Of a stretch of 64,000 bases of DNA, positions 48,001 to 58,781 are shown one piece after another. Both the position numbers and the translations under genes were made by a program. The DNA comes from Notospermus geniculatus (taxonomy: Eukaryota; Nemertea; Pilidiophora; Heteronemertea; Lineidae): assembly GCA_002633025.1 (NCBI GenBank), contig NMRB01000731.1, forward strand, positions 228,690-292,689, given 5' to 3'. Below the pieces are notes generated by a model. It was not told the origin of the DNA. It did not search any database and worked only from the letters and a program-made list of their open reading frames with translations. The first letter of the stretch is position 1. Each line of letters begins with the position of its first letter.

Positions 48001-48937
48001 TTTGGTACACTTCTAAACTTGACAGTACGATTATGATTTTATTAGGGTGTAAAACTAGCTGTAGATCAGTTTTTCTTCTTTCTGCTGATTCCGAGCAGAA
48101 GTGATGAGGGCGTTTGAAGCCAGTGGTACAAGTGGAGCAAACCGAAAACACGGAACGCCGTACCACTGGGCTAGCGAGTTTGCCAAATGCCTTGAAATCG
48201 CGTCCTTTGTATCCCAGGTGCGATATGAACTGAACAACAAGTGATGTCAATGGTCAAAATATATGTAAGAGGGCAATTTTAACGTTTTTTTTGGAGAAAT
48301 TTTTTTTTTTAATTTTTAAAAAAAATTAGATTTTTTTTAAAAAAACGGGGTCGGGGCCGTTTTCGTGGGTCGGGCGGACGATCACCAGCTTTCTTTTTTT
48401 ATGTGGCCTTAGCGTGTGATCGTTTAACCTTTGTGTTGTACAGTTCACTACCGGTACATGTATGACGTTATCACCGACCTTATCAGTACGATTTCTGAAA
48501 TAAACACCAGCTTCACTTAAGAACATTAAATGTTGTTTGGAGAAGAGACTAAAAAGTCTTACATCAATATAATCACCAATTATATCACCAGTCTTGCGCA
48601 AAAATTGACAACCGTCATGAATAGTCACGACTCTAAAAGCGGACTCTTTCATATTACATAAGTAAATCGAAGAAACGAGAAATCCATTGTCTCTGCCTTG
48701 GCCGGTATTAGTATTCCCCGGCTTAGGATCTTACAGGTGAGAACATCCAGTATATTCAATACATACCAATACATTTTTAAATCATGGACCTACCTCTTTA
48801 AACTCTGGGTGCTTGTGGTGGTTCTTCAACATATCCACATTGTAAATTTTCGGTTCTAATCCAAGTACCTTGGCAGTCATCAAAACCGCACGACTTTGAG
48901 GGCTGCCCCAATAAATATACAGAGTAATCTCCGGCAT
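42045..48937 (-). CDS. Glutathione S-transferase (GST-A), delta/theta-like, four exons
   Basis: Spliced gene read on the minus strand: exon 1 48937-48794, exon 2 47050-46992, exon 3 44376-44220, exon 4 42374-42045. Junctions are GAG|gtaggt, cag|ATC, AG|gtaaaa, cag|T, GCG|gtatgt and cacag|GTG; intron phases are 0, 2, 0, and the product is 229 aa. Exons 1-2 encode the thioredoxin-like domain: GSPQSRAV at 11-18 places Ser12 or Ser15 as the candidate catalytic hydroxyl, as in delta/theta GSTs, and NPEQTLP (50-56) ends in the cis-Pro. Exons 3-4 encode the helical domain (IMKYLCDNYGG; VSLADIS, matching the hydrophobic-staple/N-capping region). Odd points: the usual NP.H..P histidine is Gln53, and the E-S pair that holds the gamma-glutamyl group is Q67-S68, so glutathione binding may be altered. 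The three introns (1.7, 2.6 and 1.8 kb) contain several mobile elements. GST-B lies 1.5 kb upstream in the same orientation, indicating tandem duplication. The C-terminal end (TTPRSCCPC...) is unusual. Confidence 0.83.
42993..43382. mobile_element. Long-TIR MITE, complete copy
   Basis: About 80-bp inverted ends: TTAAAGGGAGACATCCGAAA … GATGTCTCCCTTTAA, containing ATTGCCCGGCGGGCAC and GTTTTGATTAGCGCACAGCG. The centre has palindromic GAGCTATCAGTG…CACTGATAGCTC. TTAA at both edges. Just downstream of (below) GST-A exon 4 in intron 3. Confidence 0.8.
43543..43822. mobile_element. MITE with CACTCTCAGAAAAAAAGG end
   Basis: The right end inverted reads TACACTCTCAGAAAAAAAGG; the body has AAGGGTTTT/AAAACCCT words. 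The intron sequence after the TMEM26-like exons has a similar end (TACACTCTTAGCCAAAAAGG), suggesting a shared family. In GST-A intron 3. Confidence 0.5.
43851..44192. mobile_element. Two adjoining GATCCAC-family MITEs
   Basis: A hairpin (TAAGGCGGGAGATCCACTGT … ACAGTGGATCCACT, to about 43972) abuts a copy of the 6.8-kb and 9.0-kb element (to GGTGGATTCCCCGCTTTAG at 44192). In GST-A intron 3, ending 28 bp below the exon 3 donor. Confidence 0.75.
44750..44892. mobile_element. MITE shared with 46.5 kb
   Basis: GATCAAAATTTTCATCCAAT at the left and its inverse AAAATTGGATCGTGTG at the right; the middle has AAAGGCCTACATGCGGGTTT. In GST-A intron 2. Confidence 0.7.
45017..45478. mobile_element. MITE with GTGGTTACACTACAT end, GC-rich variant
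   Basis: GCTGTGGTTACACTACATAG at the left and TTTATGTAGTGTAAACAGGG at the right. The body has AGCCCGGG and GACGCGGGT repeats. In GST-A intron 2. Confidence 0.7.
45663..45842 (-). pseudogene. DUF4817-like transposase N-terminal fragment
   Basis: About 60 codons in a longer open frame read ATFHQTRSLLPTRDAFRKHF, PDRKPPVVKTIWVEV and KYQEHGTSVNRN, matching the HTH pattern of IS630/mariner-like transposases (…F.…P.R..P…TI…V.K..E.GSV…). No DDE domain follows. The fragment lies in intron 2 of GST-A and next to a repeat family also seen at 14.2-14.5 kb. A remnant, not a host gene. Confidence 0.6.
46008..46161. mobile_element. Hairpin MITE, TAGGGGAGGTTTCGAAATC ends
   Basis: GGGAGGTTTCGAAATCAAAC and GATAA at the left are inverted at the right (TTATCGTTTGATTTCGAAAC, CTCCCTA). 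In GST-A intron 2. Confidence 0.8.
46486..46642. mobile_element. MITE shared with 44.75 kb
   Basis: TGCCCGCTTTACACTATCAA and its inverse (TTTGATCGTGTACAGCGGGCA); the interior AAAGGCCTACATGTGGGTTT matches the other copy. Confidence 0.75.
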
Positions 48938-49143
48938 TTTCAGTTAACGGGCTGTGCTTTGGCATAAAGTCCGTAATACGTTGACTGGTATATGAATGTC
49001 TGCGCTCAATCGATCAAGATATATTATTGATAGTGAGAGCTAGACTGCCGTCTCTAAGCGGCCGATAAAAGGACTGTTTCAGTCCATTGAACAGATGACA
49101 AATCTATAGGAGTGAAAGTGAATGAAGATAACCCGAATTCAAG

Positions 49144-49439
49144 TTAAAGATAATGTACCACGGGTATTTTCACGGGCCACGAAAATCATTGTTTATTTAC
49201 ATTTTGTTTGTTTGTGTCCAGTCTTTCTTTGTCTTATGAGTAATTTTTGGTGGCATGCCCCTCTAAAAGTTCTTTTGATTCCGAAAGTACATGTATTCAA
49301 TTTGGTGGGTTGGAATGTCCCAAAAGTCCAAAATATTAAAACATACATGTAATGTAAACGTCAATGTTTACAAACATTGAATGTTCAATGTTTACAAACA
49401 TTGAATGTAAACACTGAATTCGTGATAAATTATCTTTAA
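49144..49439. mobile_element. TTAA-flanked MITE (piggyBac-like)
   Basis: TTAAAGATAATGTACCACGG at the left and AATTATCTTTAA at the right. It has an internal 27-bp duplication of CAATGTTTACAAACATTGAA. Between GST-A and GST-B. Confidence 0.78.
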
Positions 49440-50072
49440 ACTTTCATCAACAACAAAAACGTGGCCATACAAAAATATCATATTGACAAACTGTTCCTTT
49501 GTACAAAATATAATTGGGTGATGGTGGTCATGCAAAGAGAAAATGAATAAACAACTTCGATTTTCATGAAAATACAAATAATACCAGTTTTTACTTGTTA
49601 CATCAGTAAACATCAATAGCGTTTTCCAGCACGTGGGACAAGTCAAATAATCTTTATGAATAGTTCATAAGTACACAAGTCAGGTAGCTCTATAGCAAAG
49701 CCTTTGTAAATATAATATCCTTAAGTCATTTGAGTGTGACCCAATTCTCGATGTCTGATCAAAATTACGGTAGACACGATATGAGACCTCCCGTCGGATC
49801 AGAATATATTGGGCAATGAGCTTATGCAGCTATAACTATATTTTGAAGTTTGTTGGTACGCCCACTACAGCAAGGGACAAGTCTCCTACAATAGAACCCG
49901 GTGCGTTTTTCGCTTTGATGTTCAACTGCAAAATCCAACAATCTACTAATGAACTTGCCATAACAGCGGCCGTCAGGGAGCTGCCAACAGTTCTACTTTG
50001 AAGATTAATTGAGTATTTTACAACTAGTATTCACTAAACCCATACTAAGACAAAGAACGACATACAAAATGA

Positions 50073-50150
50073 TAAAATACGTATAAAGTCGTCTCCGAAT
50101 TTTGCTAATTTTCGACCCCAACCGGGGTCTTCCTCAGGCACTTTCTAGTA
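50073..50150 (-). repeat. Single arm of the GACCCC-hairpin repeat
   Basis: Reading on the minus strand: CTGAGGAAGACCCC, loop GGTT, GGGGTCGAAAATTAGC, then ATACGTATTTTATC. It is nearly identical to the arm at 37.4 kb but without the inverted partner. It lies between GST-A and GST-B. Confidence 0.55.
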
Positions 50151-50484
50151 GAGAGCCCAGAAGCAGGGCTGCCAACCCTTTCTTGACCAGCTGTGTACTC
50201 CTATGTATAACTAGGCTATAAGTTAGTGACAACCTTTACTATTCGCAGGAAAACCGCTTTAAATTAAGTAACATTTCACGATAACATCTACATTCACCAA
50301 CAATGTCCAAACTAATCCCTTCATCATTGATTCTGTCTTCCCTTCCTATTCGCAACAATTACGATATATAAATGTCTAACTACAGAAAGAATTTTAAGAT
50401 GGAAAGGAAACAAAATGTCATGGTCGAATAGGACAGATGCATTCTTCGGGGAGAGCAGTTTGATTGATTTTCCAATTCCTGATT

Positions 50485-53400
50485 TCATTTATTCAGTACT
50501 TTCTCATAATTAGAACTAATTTCAATTTGTCCCTTTTCAACCAATGACTTGCCAAACGCCATAAACTCCTTCTGAACCTGTTTGTAAAACGGAATTTTTG
50601 AAGCGCTTGTTTTCATCCATGCGTCAATCTTTGGATACTTGCTGAAGTCATGATTGACGAGTTCCAGCTCATGCATCACGATACGTATGGAGATATCGGC
50701 TATTGTCAGTCTTTCTCCGGCAACGAACACATCGTTCCCAAGGATGCCTTCGAGCTGTTCGAGGTATGTTTCAACCTTCTCGAGGGCATCTGGCTCTCGC
50801 TTGAGATTCCTAATCAACCGGAGCTGAAAGATAACAATGTCAGCCGTGAGATGAAGATGTTATGCTCGAGTCCTTCGGGTATCTGTTCAATGATCGTCCG
50901 TGCGACAGAAAGATGATCGAGGAAGCTTTAATCGATCTAGTCAAAGCACCACAGAATAGAAATGTTGGGCCGATTTCACAAAGGACGTTTAAGACTTAGA
51001 CGCGTGTAACTTCGTCAAATGCATGGTGGAAGTGTGTGCATTTAGTGAAGTTACACGCGTCTAAGTCTTAAACGCGCTTTGTGAAATCGGCCCGTTAAGT
51101 CTCTGGTGTGACTGCAGTCATGTCACACCATATCGGCGACCTGACATGGCCATTAAATGCACTGAAGGTTACACACCAGTATTGACCAATCAGGGCCAGG
51201 TTGTGTACAAAAAGTAGTACATGTACTATTAAAATCGGTATTTCCCCTTTAACACGATTTATTCGGTTTGGATATTTTTCTTGATCCTCTTTTTGTTCAT
51301 TATGAATTGAGGTACATGTAGTGTTTGTTTAAAAATCTGATGAGTTTTTGGAAATGCTGTATGTCTTAAGCTACGTTCACACTAGCAGCTTAATCCGGAT
51401 TTAAACCGTACTAACGCCTTGATTCGGAATAAGAGGTCACACTAGAAACCCTTTAGTTCGGATTAGATCCGCACTAACAAGTACGGTTGTTAATCCGTGC
51501 TAGCTAGTGCTCACCACCTAATCCGCAATAACTTTGTAGTCTGAACAGTTTAATCCGAATCAACGAAGTCGGGTCAGTGGTTACCTGTTTGCCCTTCAGT
51601 TAATATTACTGTTCATAGACGGCGCAGTTTAGTTCGGATTATGGTCTGAATCGGATTGTAACGCTAGTGTGAACTGACGGTTTTTAATGCGAACTGACTA
51701 AACCGAATTCCGGAATGCGCACTTCGGAATTCGGTTTAAATCCGTATTGTGTGTGAACGTAGTATTAGATTCCTTCGCAGGGGTGATTCACTGCAATGGG
51801 CTCTGGCAGCCAGCTCACCGCTTCTCTCCGCTGATCAGTGACCCCTCTCGGGTTTGGACCCCCCTAACCCTGATATTATCACGGTCAACCCAGAACGAAA
51901 ATTATATGGTTTGAAAATCTAGCTGAGGTCCTTGTAACCCCCAAATATTACAATCATCGGAGCTTCTGGATGCTAGTAACAGGATGGTATATTGTCGTCT
52001 CTTTAAAGGAAAATGGCCTGGATTTCTATTTCTGGTGTGACACCTGAAGTTCACTACGACGGACGACGTTGACATCATGGGAATGGCACGACGTCAACTT
52101 CATTATACATGCATTAGAGAAACCAATGAATTTATATCGTTATTATTAAACTGATCATCTGACTTACGGCATAACTATGAATGCTTGGTGCAAGTCGTTC
52201 AACATCGAAGAAGAACGCCATGTCGACCTTTGCCCTCTTTGCCGGATCCCGTGGATAGAGGGGGTTGTTTGCACCACCGTACTTGTCACAGAGGTAGGCC
52301 ATGATCGCACGGCTGTAGCAGACAAAAAAGGATTCTTGGTGAGGTCCGAAATCCTGAGAGCAATGAGACGAACCGAACGGGCACCCAGTTATTGCTGTGT
52401 TGAGGCTATTTTGAGGCGAAAACCGGAAAACCCAAATGGGGTATTTTCTAAAGTTATCTACGACAACTTCAATAGGCTAAGTAACTTCCAACTTCCCGAA
52501 ATGCTAAATATCCTCTCTGGCTGCAACCCTGCTATGCATGATATTTTTCGGATGACCTTAGGCCCCTATTACATAGAGCTATACGCTAATCGGTATACGG
52601 TTTACTATTTGGAAAAATTGGACATGCACTAGATTCAAACTATAAGCGAATAGCGTGTCCTCAGAATAGTCATAGTCTTATGAAAACCACTCAATTGAAA
52701 TTTTGCTCGCCTATACGCGTGCCCTACGAAACGTGCCAAGAACACCGAATAGTGTATAGGGGCCTTATGGCGCATCATCCGGCATACCAGTACACACTAA
52801 ATGAAATCGGCCGTCACTCGGCATTTCCAAAAATGGCAATATAGTGGTAATTGCGTTGTGTCACTTATGCCACATCCTTGCCCTCGTCAGAAAATAGCCA
52901 TACCTTTCCCAAATCTTCGTTTTACCGTCGAAAAGCACTGGTATGGTGTGAAGTGGATTCATCTGTGAGGAAGAACGGAAATTGGGGATTTATTCATCAT
53001 CACCATTTCGCGATCATTACAAAGGTTCATGCGACCTCGAAGTTGATTAATATCACCAACACGCATCCCGAGCTGTTGTCTCGGATCTTCGCCTCCAGTT
53101 GTCATCAGTAAAGACTAGGTCACAAATCCACCGGGCCCCGTACGATTTTCCCTACCCAGCGGCTTGCCGTGGATTTTAGAGACTGAAGCACGGGTCTAAA
53201 ATGAATTATGCCGAAATCGTCTCAGTAGATAAGCGGAAATTAGACTGGACCAAACTGGGCATCGTAGAAATTGGCCAATGTCTGTTTTACTCGCCGTACG
53301 AGCCTTGGAGTGGATATGTGATGGGGGATTCAAGGGTATTTCATCGAGACTATTATATAGGCTACACTATACGTTTGTTTGAAATCGAAAATATCCGTAC

Positions 53401-54561
53401 TACTATAGGGCTACTGATGACAAAAGTTAGCAACAAGGGACACCTCTCTACATGTTAGAAACCCGAAATCTCTCTCTCAATTTCCGAGAGACTTATTCAC
53501 AAAACGGGGTAGGCCTACGCAAATCCTTTATAGTCCGGGCTCCACACCCTGAAAATGTGCAAAAATAGCGTTTCGAGGTGAAACCCCTGCTGTACAATTT
53601 TTGAACCTTGGGTCATGTCTAGGGGGATGTTAAGCACCAGAACAGGGTGATAGCAAACAACATATTAGGTTTCCTGCAAATAATGGTACGCACTGTGCAA
53701 AGCTACGAGAGCTTCGTGAATAAAGGCCTGTCTACACCATCAACATTTTCAAAACATTTCTGCGACAAAACTTTTGAAAACTGTTTTGGAAATGTTGCGG
53801 CTTGTTCGGGGTTGGTCTACACTCTGCAACATTATCAAAACACGTTTTCAAATTGTTTTGCAAAACATCCAGGTCCAGTCCACACTGCAACAAACCGAAA
53901 ACAACTGTGTTTTGGAAATGTTTTAGCTGGATGTTTTTGACAATGCTGATGGTGTAGACAGGCCTTAAAGATAATGTATCACGGGTATTTTCGCGGGCCA
54001 CGAAAATCATTGTTTATTTACATTTTGTTTGTTTATGTCCAGTGTTTCTTCGTCTTATGAGTAATTTGTTGGTGGCATGCCCCTCTAGAAATTCTTCTCA
54101 TACCGAAAGTATTCATTTTGGTCGGTTGACATGTCCCAAAAGTCCAAAATATCACAATGTAAACATCCATGTTTACAAACATTGAATGTAAACAATGAAG
54201 TCATGATACATGTACATTATCTTTAAGGCCTCAGTGATCAAGTTTGGTTGACATAATGGCTGAAATTCATAAAAAGGTAGCAAATGCTTTTACTTCAAAT
54301 TTTGCAGTAGCCATTTACATTGGACATTGCTGTGCAAATCTTAAGTAAACCTTTTATGAATAGCAGCCATTGGCCCGGCAAGTTCTAATCCCCTCGACTA
54401 CTCATACGCACCTTGGTGAACTCGGGCTTCCGGGTGTCACCTGCCAGAAGGTCGATGTAGTGAATCCGCAGGCTATTTCCCAGACCGAGAAGCTTGGCCG
54501 TTATCAAAACTGCCCTGCACGGCGGGCTGCCGATGTTGAAATACAAGTCAAGAACAGGCAT
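50485..54561 (-). CDS. Glutathione S-transferase (GST-B), delta/theta-like, four exons
   Basis: Minus-strand exons: 54561-54412, 52962-52904, 52312-52168 and 50823-50485. Boundaries are AAG|gtgcgt, cacag|ATG, AG|gtatgg, acag|C, GCC|gtaagt and tttcag|CTC. Intron phases (0, 2, 0) and exon 2 length (59 nt) are the same as in GST-A. The product is 230 aa, close to the usual 210-230 for cytosolic GSTs. The N-terminal domain has GSPPCRAV (11-18; Ser12 candidate catalytic residue), NPLHTIPVL (52-60; His55 and cis-Pro58) and W68-E69-S70, the canonical glutathione site. The C-terminal domain has IMAYLCDKYGG, YPRDPAKRA and LTIADIS, with the conserved Asp of the folding motif. It is expected to conjugate glutathione to electrophiles in the cytosol. 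Exon 3 and exon 4 join without a gap relative to arthropod delta GSTs. Mobile elements occupy introns 1, 2 and 3. No promoter motif was identified. Confidence 0.87.
50967..51093. mobile_element. Hairpin MITE
   Basis: GGGCCGATTTCACAAAGGAC, GTTTAAGACTTAGACGCGTG and the inverse at the right (…CTTTGTGAAATCGGCCC). In GST-B intron 3. Confidence 0.82.
51371..51762. mobile_element. MITE with CTACGTTCACACTAG end
   Basis: CTACGTTCACACTAGCAGCT and the inverse TTGTGTGTGAACGTAG. The interior has repeated TTAATCCGGATTTAAACCG-like and CGGATTA words. In GST-B intron 3. Confidence 0.75.
52559..52772. mobile_element. Short MITE with AGGCCCCTAT ends
   Basis: TAGGCCCCTATTACATAGAG at the left and AGTGTATAGGGGCCTTA at the right. 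In GST-B intron 2. Confidence 0.5.
53724..53968. mobile_element. MITE with AAGGCCTGTCTACACC ends
   Basis: AAGGCCTGTCTACACCATCA and the inverse TGATGGTGTAGACAGGCCTT. A related body is at 2284-2541. In GST-B intron 1. Confidence 0.78.
53965..54226. mobile_element. TTAA-flanked MITE (piggyBac-like)
   Basis: TTAAAGATAATGTATCACGG at the left and TACATTATCTTTAA at the right. The target TTAA is the last four bases of the neighbouring MITE. In GST-B intron 1. Confidence 0.8.
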
Positions 54562-54816
54562 TGCTACTTTTTCCCTTGATGTGATACCTGTTGATGTCGG
54601 CTAGTCCTCCTGATGATTTGAACACCGATCATCAACTCAGTGATATATAATATCTTATTCAAAGTATCTTAATTCAACAATGTCACGCGCACAAAACCGA
54701 TGAAAAATTAGTGCACAAATGTGGCATTTTGTGGGAACCACAATATATGCATAGAGGTCATTTCTACCACCGCTGGGGTAACAACATATCAGTGCTTGAC
54801 ACACTCTGATACCCCT

Positions 54817-55402
54817 GTGTTTTGATTGCCACCAAAATGAAAGACTGAATGCTGTATTTCGGCTTTTATCACCGCTAAATGTCGGCCCATTTCAATATTT
54901 TCAAATTGCAATTTGAATAGATCAATGGGTTGTGACCGTTAAGTTACCCAGTGCAAACACATGAATCAAAGCTATGACGAACAGTCATATATACTATTCG
55001 CATTCATATTAATGTCCCGAGTGTTGTAGGATTATTAGACTGGTTTGATTTCCAGAAAATATGACCGCATGAGGCATTTTTGAGGAAAAGCAAACAAATA
55101 TAGGTTGTTCTGAATGGAAATTTTGTGCTGAATATGAATATCTTGTTTGTGTTTCCCAAAATTGCCTAATTAGGTCATTAATTAAGGTCAATTGTTTTGA
55201 TTGCCACCAAAATGAAAGACTGAATGCTGTATTTCGGCTTTTATCACCGCTAAATGTCGGCCCATTTCAATATTTTCAAATTGCCATTTGAATAGATCAA
55301 TGGGTTGTGACCGTTAAGTTACCCAGTGCAAACACATGAATCAAAGCTATGACGAACAGTCATATACTATTCGCATTCATATTAATGTCCCGAGTGTTGT
55401 AG
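54817..55402. repeat. Local direct duplication, about 210 bp
   Basis: 54817-55029 and 55195-55402 are nearly identical (TTGATTGCCACCAAAATGAA … AATGTCCCGAGTGTTGTAG). A third, partial copy is at 56444-56556. Just upstream of GST-B exon 1. Confidence 0.85.
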
Positions 55403-55810
55403 AATTATGGGTTGCTTCTCATAACATTTCAAAGTGAATCTCTTCTATTCTATTTAGGCGATGCCAGTAGTTCTCTTCTGGGAGAAATGTTGGTCCAGGG
55501 TGGATAGGCCAATCTCTCCTTGAGGAGCCACGATATCTCTCAGTGGTTATTACGTCTGCTTAGCAAGTGGCATGTTCCGAATCCAGCCTGGGCCAGATAT
55601 GTTTAGTCATTCCTGGCTCTTCAGGGCCGTCGCATGGGACTGTATATAGTCGAGGTGGCTTGTAACAGTGTTACTTTGCAAAGGGCAAGTAAAATGCAGA
55701 ACTAAAGTCGCGCGGGCTATACACAATCAGTATTATTGCACAATATGGGTCCCAAAATAGGGGCATGTGCTTCTGGCATTATGGGTGGAAGAAAGATTGG
55801 CGATAATAGC

Positions 55811-56187
55811 TGCGGCTACACCTGTTGAAAATATCCGTGTTTTTTCCAGACCCGTGTCAAACCCGTGTGTACGAAAGGCCCGGCGAGAGTTCACACTACT
55901 ACATTGTAGTTAAGTAGCCCGGCGACAGGTGCGCTGCATGCACTGACTCTTCGGTCATTTCTGTATTGGCACACATAGTTGGAGGCGCGAAAATGACGTC
56001 ACTTAATGGCTGCGCCATCTGTAGCCGTGCTGAGAACTAATGAAAACACGGGAATTTCGAAAAGCACGGCGAGCTTGCCTTGTTTCAAAAACCCGTGTTA
56101 ATTTTCAGACACGGGTTTCTTGAAGCCCGGCAATTCATAGGTGTGACCGCAAAAAACCCGGGGATTTTATGTAGTGAAACCACGGCT
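55811..56187. mobile_element. MITE with GTGGTTACACTACAT end, uninterrupted copy
   Basis: GCGGCTACACCTGTTGAAAA at the left and TTATGTAGTGAAACCACGGC at the right. Same body as 14549-15050 without the nested hairpin. Confidence 0.75.
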
Positions 56188-57108
56188 AATATCGCCCCAT
56201 TTTGGTCCTCATATTCTGGAATAATATTGCACAATATCGAGGTGGCTTCTCTTCCGTACTTTAAAGCCAACTGGTCGTGCCAGTCAAGTTGTCTGAAGAG
56301 AGAATCGAACGCCGCCATCTTGGACCTGTTACAGTGCTGACATCGGGAATTTTAAATTCCCTACCTAGTGCAAGTTTGCACAACTGCTGAGGCTTTTCTG
56401 CCATCGAATATCACTTAGAACACGGCCATCTGCAAATCTAGGCTTTATCACCGCTAAATGTCGGCCCATTTGAATATTTTCAAATTGCAATTTGAATAGA
56501 TCAATGGGGTGTGACCATTAAGTTACCCAGTGCAAACACATGAATCAAAGCTTTTATGAATCAAAATACGAAATTTGTAATTCTGAGATTTTGCGTTTCG
56601 TGGGACACGAAATTATTCTTAGTGTCATTTTTGATTGCCGCGACTTATTCCCTTTAATACAGGGCCAATAATGATTTGGCTCCGGCCCTGATGTAAAAAA
56701 ATCAAACACAATACACCACTCCTGTAGCAACCAGTAGGCCTACAGCAATACTTTTCGGTAGTCCATGGTTCAAATCGGGCGCATCGTAATAGTCTTGGAA
56801 CGAAGGTTCATTTGCCCGAGGGTCTCACGATAAAGTCCAGCCACATGTAACTTCGACCCAATGGAATGCGGAAGTCATGTACATGTAATGTGGCAGAGCT
56901 TTGCGGTTTTTAATCATACCTGTCGACCATTTGTGGTCGTTCCCCGATTGTTCGCCCTGTCCACGGTTATTCAAGAGCCGCGTGTGATTAAAGGTCCGTA
57001 GAAAATTCAACTATCAATTTCCTAACGTCCGCAATCCATTTGGTCAAAGTTAGAGGTTGAACCATTCGACGGAAAGTGCTCTCAGGTGGTCCGACATCAC
57101 CTAACTGC

Positions 57109-58259
57109 TGCTATCAGAAGAACTTCGATTATATGGGAATGTTTCTGGAATTCGTTTTCAAAAGGTCGTTGATGATTACTAGCATAAAGGAATCAAACAT
57201 AAAGGTTCAACTAACAAATTTAGCATTTTATAAATGTGTACAGTAGTATCCCTTTAAACCTCAACAGATTTGCATTCTGACTATTCCATATGATAGGCAA
57301 GGCCCTTCTGCATGTTTCTGCATTTTCTTGAATTCAGACTAGTTGATCTTATGATACAATTAATGACAACCCCACGAACGATGAGAGCGCAGGGTTATCT
57401 GTGTGCATTTGAATAGGCTAACGTACAATTGCACACTGAACACTTAGCTCTTTTATCCTCAGAAATGGAATTCAAGGCACCAAGTTGACAGATTCATGTA
57501 CCCCACTACCATAAACAAAGTTGAAGCTCCTGCCTATTACGTAAAGCCAAAATTCAGGCAGTGAGAGACATCTGGTGGCAACACATGAAGTGCATCCTCA
57601 TACTCAGTGGGTGCGCTGAATTCGTTACTTTCACGCCAGATGTGCGTCGCACATAAATCAAAGTAATCGAAAAATTTCGAAATTTTCAGCGCACCGCTGC
57701 GTATTGAAATTTTTTAATAAGGAACCCATAAGGACTTGATATGCGCACAAGTGTGACCGGGCCTTAACTGCTGCTATCAGAAGAACTTCGATTACATGGG
57801 AATGTTTCTGGAATTCGTTTTCAAAAGGTCGTTGATGATTACTAGCATAAAGGAATCAAACATAAAGGTTCAACTAACAAATTTAGCATTTTATAAATGT
57901 GTACAGTATCCCTTTAAACCTCAACAGATTTGCATTCTGACTCTTCCATATGATAGGCAAGACCCTTCTGCATGTTTCTGCATTTTCTTGAATTCAGACT
58001 AGTTGATCTTATGATACAATTAATGACAACCCCACGAACGATGAGAGCGCAGGGTCATCTGTGTGCATTTGAATAGGCTAACGTACAATATTGCACACTG
58101 AACACTTAACTCTTTTATCCTCAGAAATGGAATTCAAGGCACCAAGTTGACAGATTCATGTACCCCCCTACCATAAACAAAGTTGAAGCTCCTGCCTATT
58201 ACGTAAAGCCAAAATTCAGGCAGTGAGAGACATCTGGTGGCAACACATGAAGTGCATCC
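57109..58259. repeat. Local direct duplication, about 490 bp
   Basis: 57109-57597 and 57767-58259 are nearly identical, from CTGCTGCTATCAGAAGAACT to GGTGGCAACACATGAAGTGC, with a few single-base and small indel differences. Non-coding. Confidence 0.9.
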
Positions 58260-58781
58260 CTCAGTTACTTCATCGTTCGCAGTTAAACCTTTATGTTTGA
58301 TTCCTTTATGTTACTAGGCACTCCATGTTAAGAGACGGGGCATCCATTTGATACGATGTTGATTTCATATTTAGCTTCGTCACAGCACAGACGCCTGGCG
58401 ATTACCAGACAGCCTGCCCGATAAAATGTACTTTGTGTAGGTGGCCACTATACGGTCTGCGAGGGAGAGAATCCATCAATTTAGCCTATCCCGCCAGTCT
58501 CTTGTCAGTTTCCTTCATGTCAAGCATGCAAGGCTCTATGGTTTTAACCTCTCGCCTTCAGCGGGGTTTCGGCCGTCACTTCAATCACCTTATGGCTATG
58601 TCAGGTCGACCTTATACACCACAGTCGAGTGCAAGAACGTGGGAACCAATCAGAACACCTGTTACTACTCACTAAGGAGTAGAATGATTGGCTGATGGGA
58701 AAGGTGATTGTTAGGGCCAGCCTTATATCTTAACACAGAGGATACACGTCCACGATTTGGCACTCGACAGGCCTCTTAGGC

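Noticed and set aside
48296-48350. A/T homopolymer stretch considered as a replication or regulatory site
   Set aside because: Simple low-complexity DNA in intron 1 of GST-A; no supporting motif.
52177-52632. 151-codon plus-strand ORF
   Set aside because: Antisense shadow of GST-B exon 3 extended into intron 2 and a MITE.
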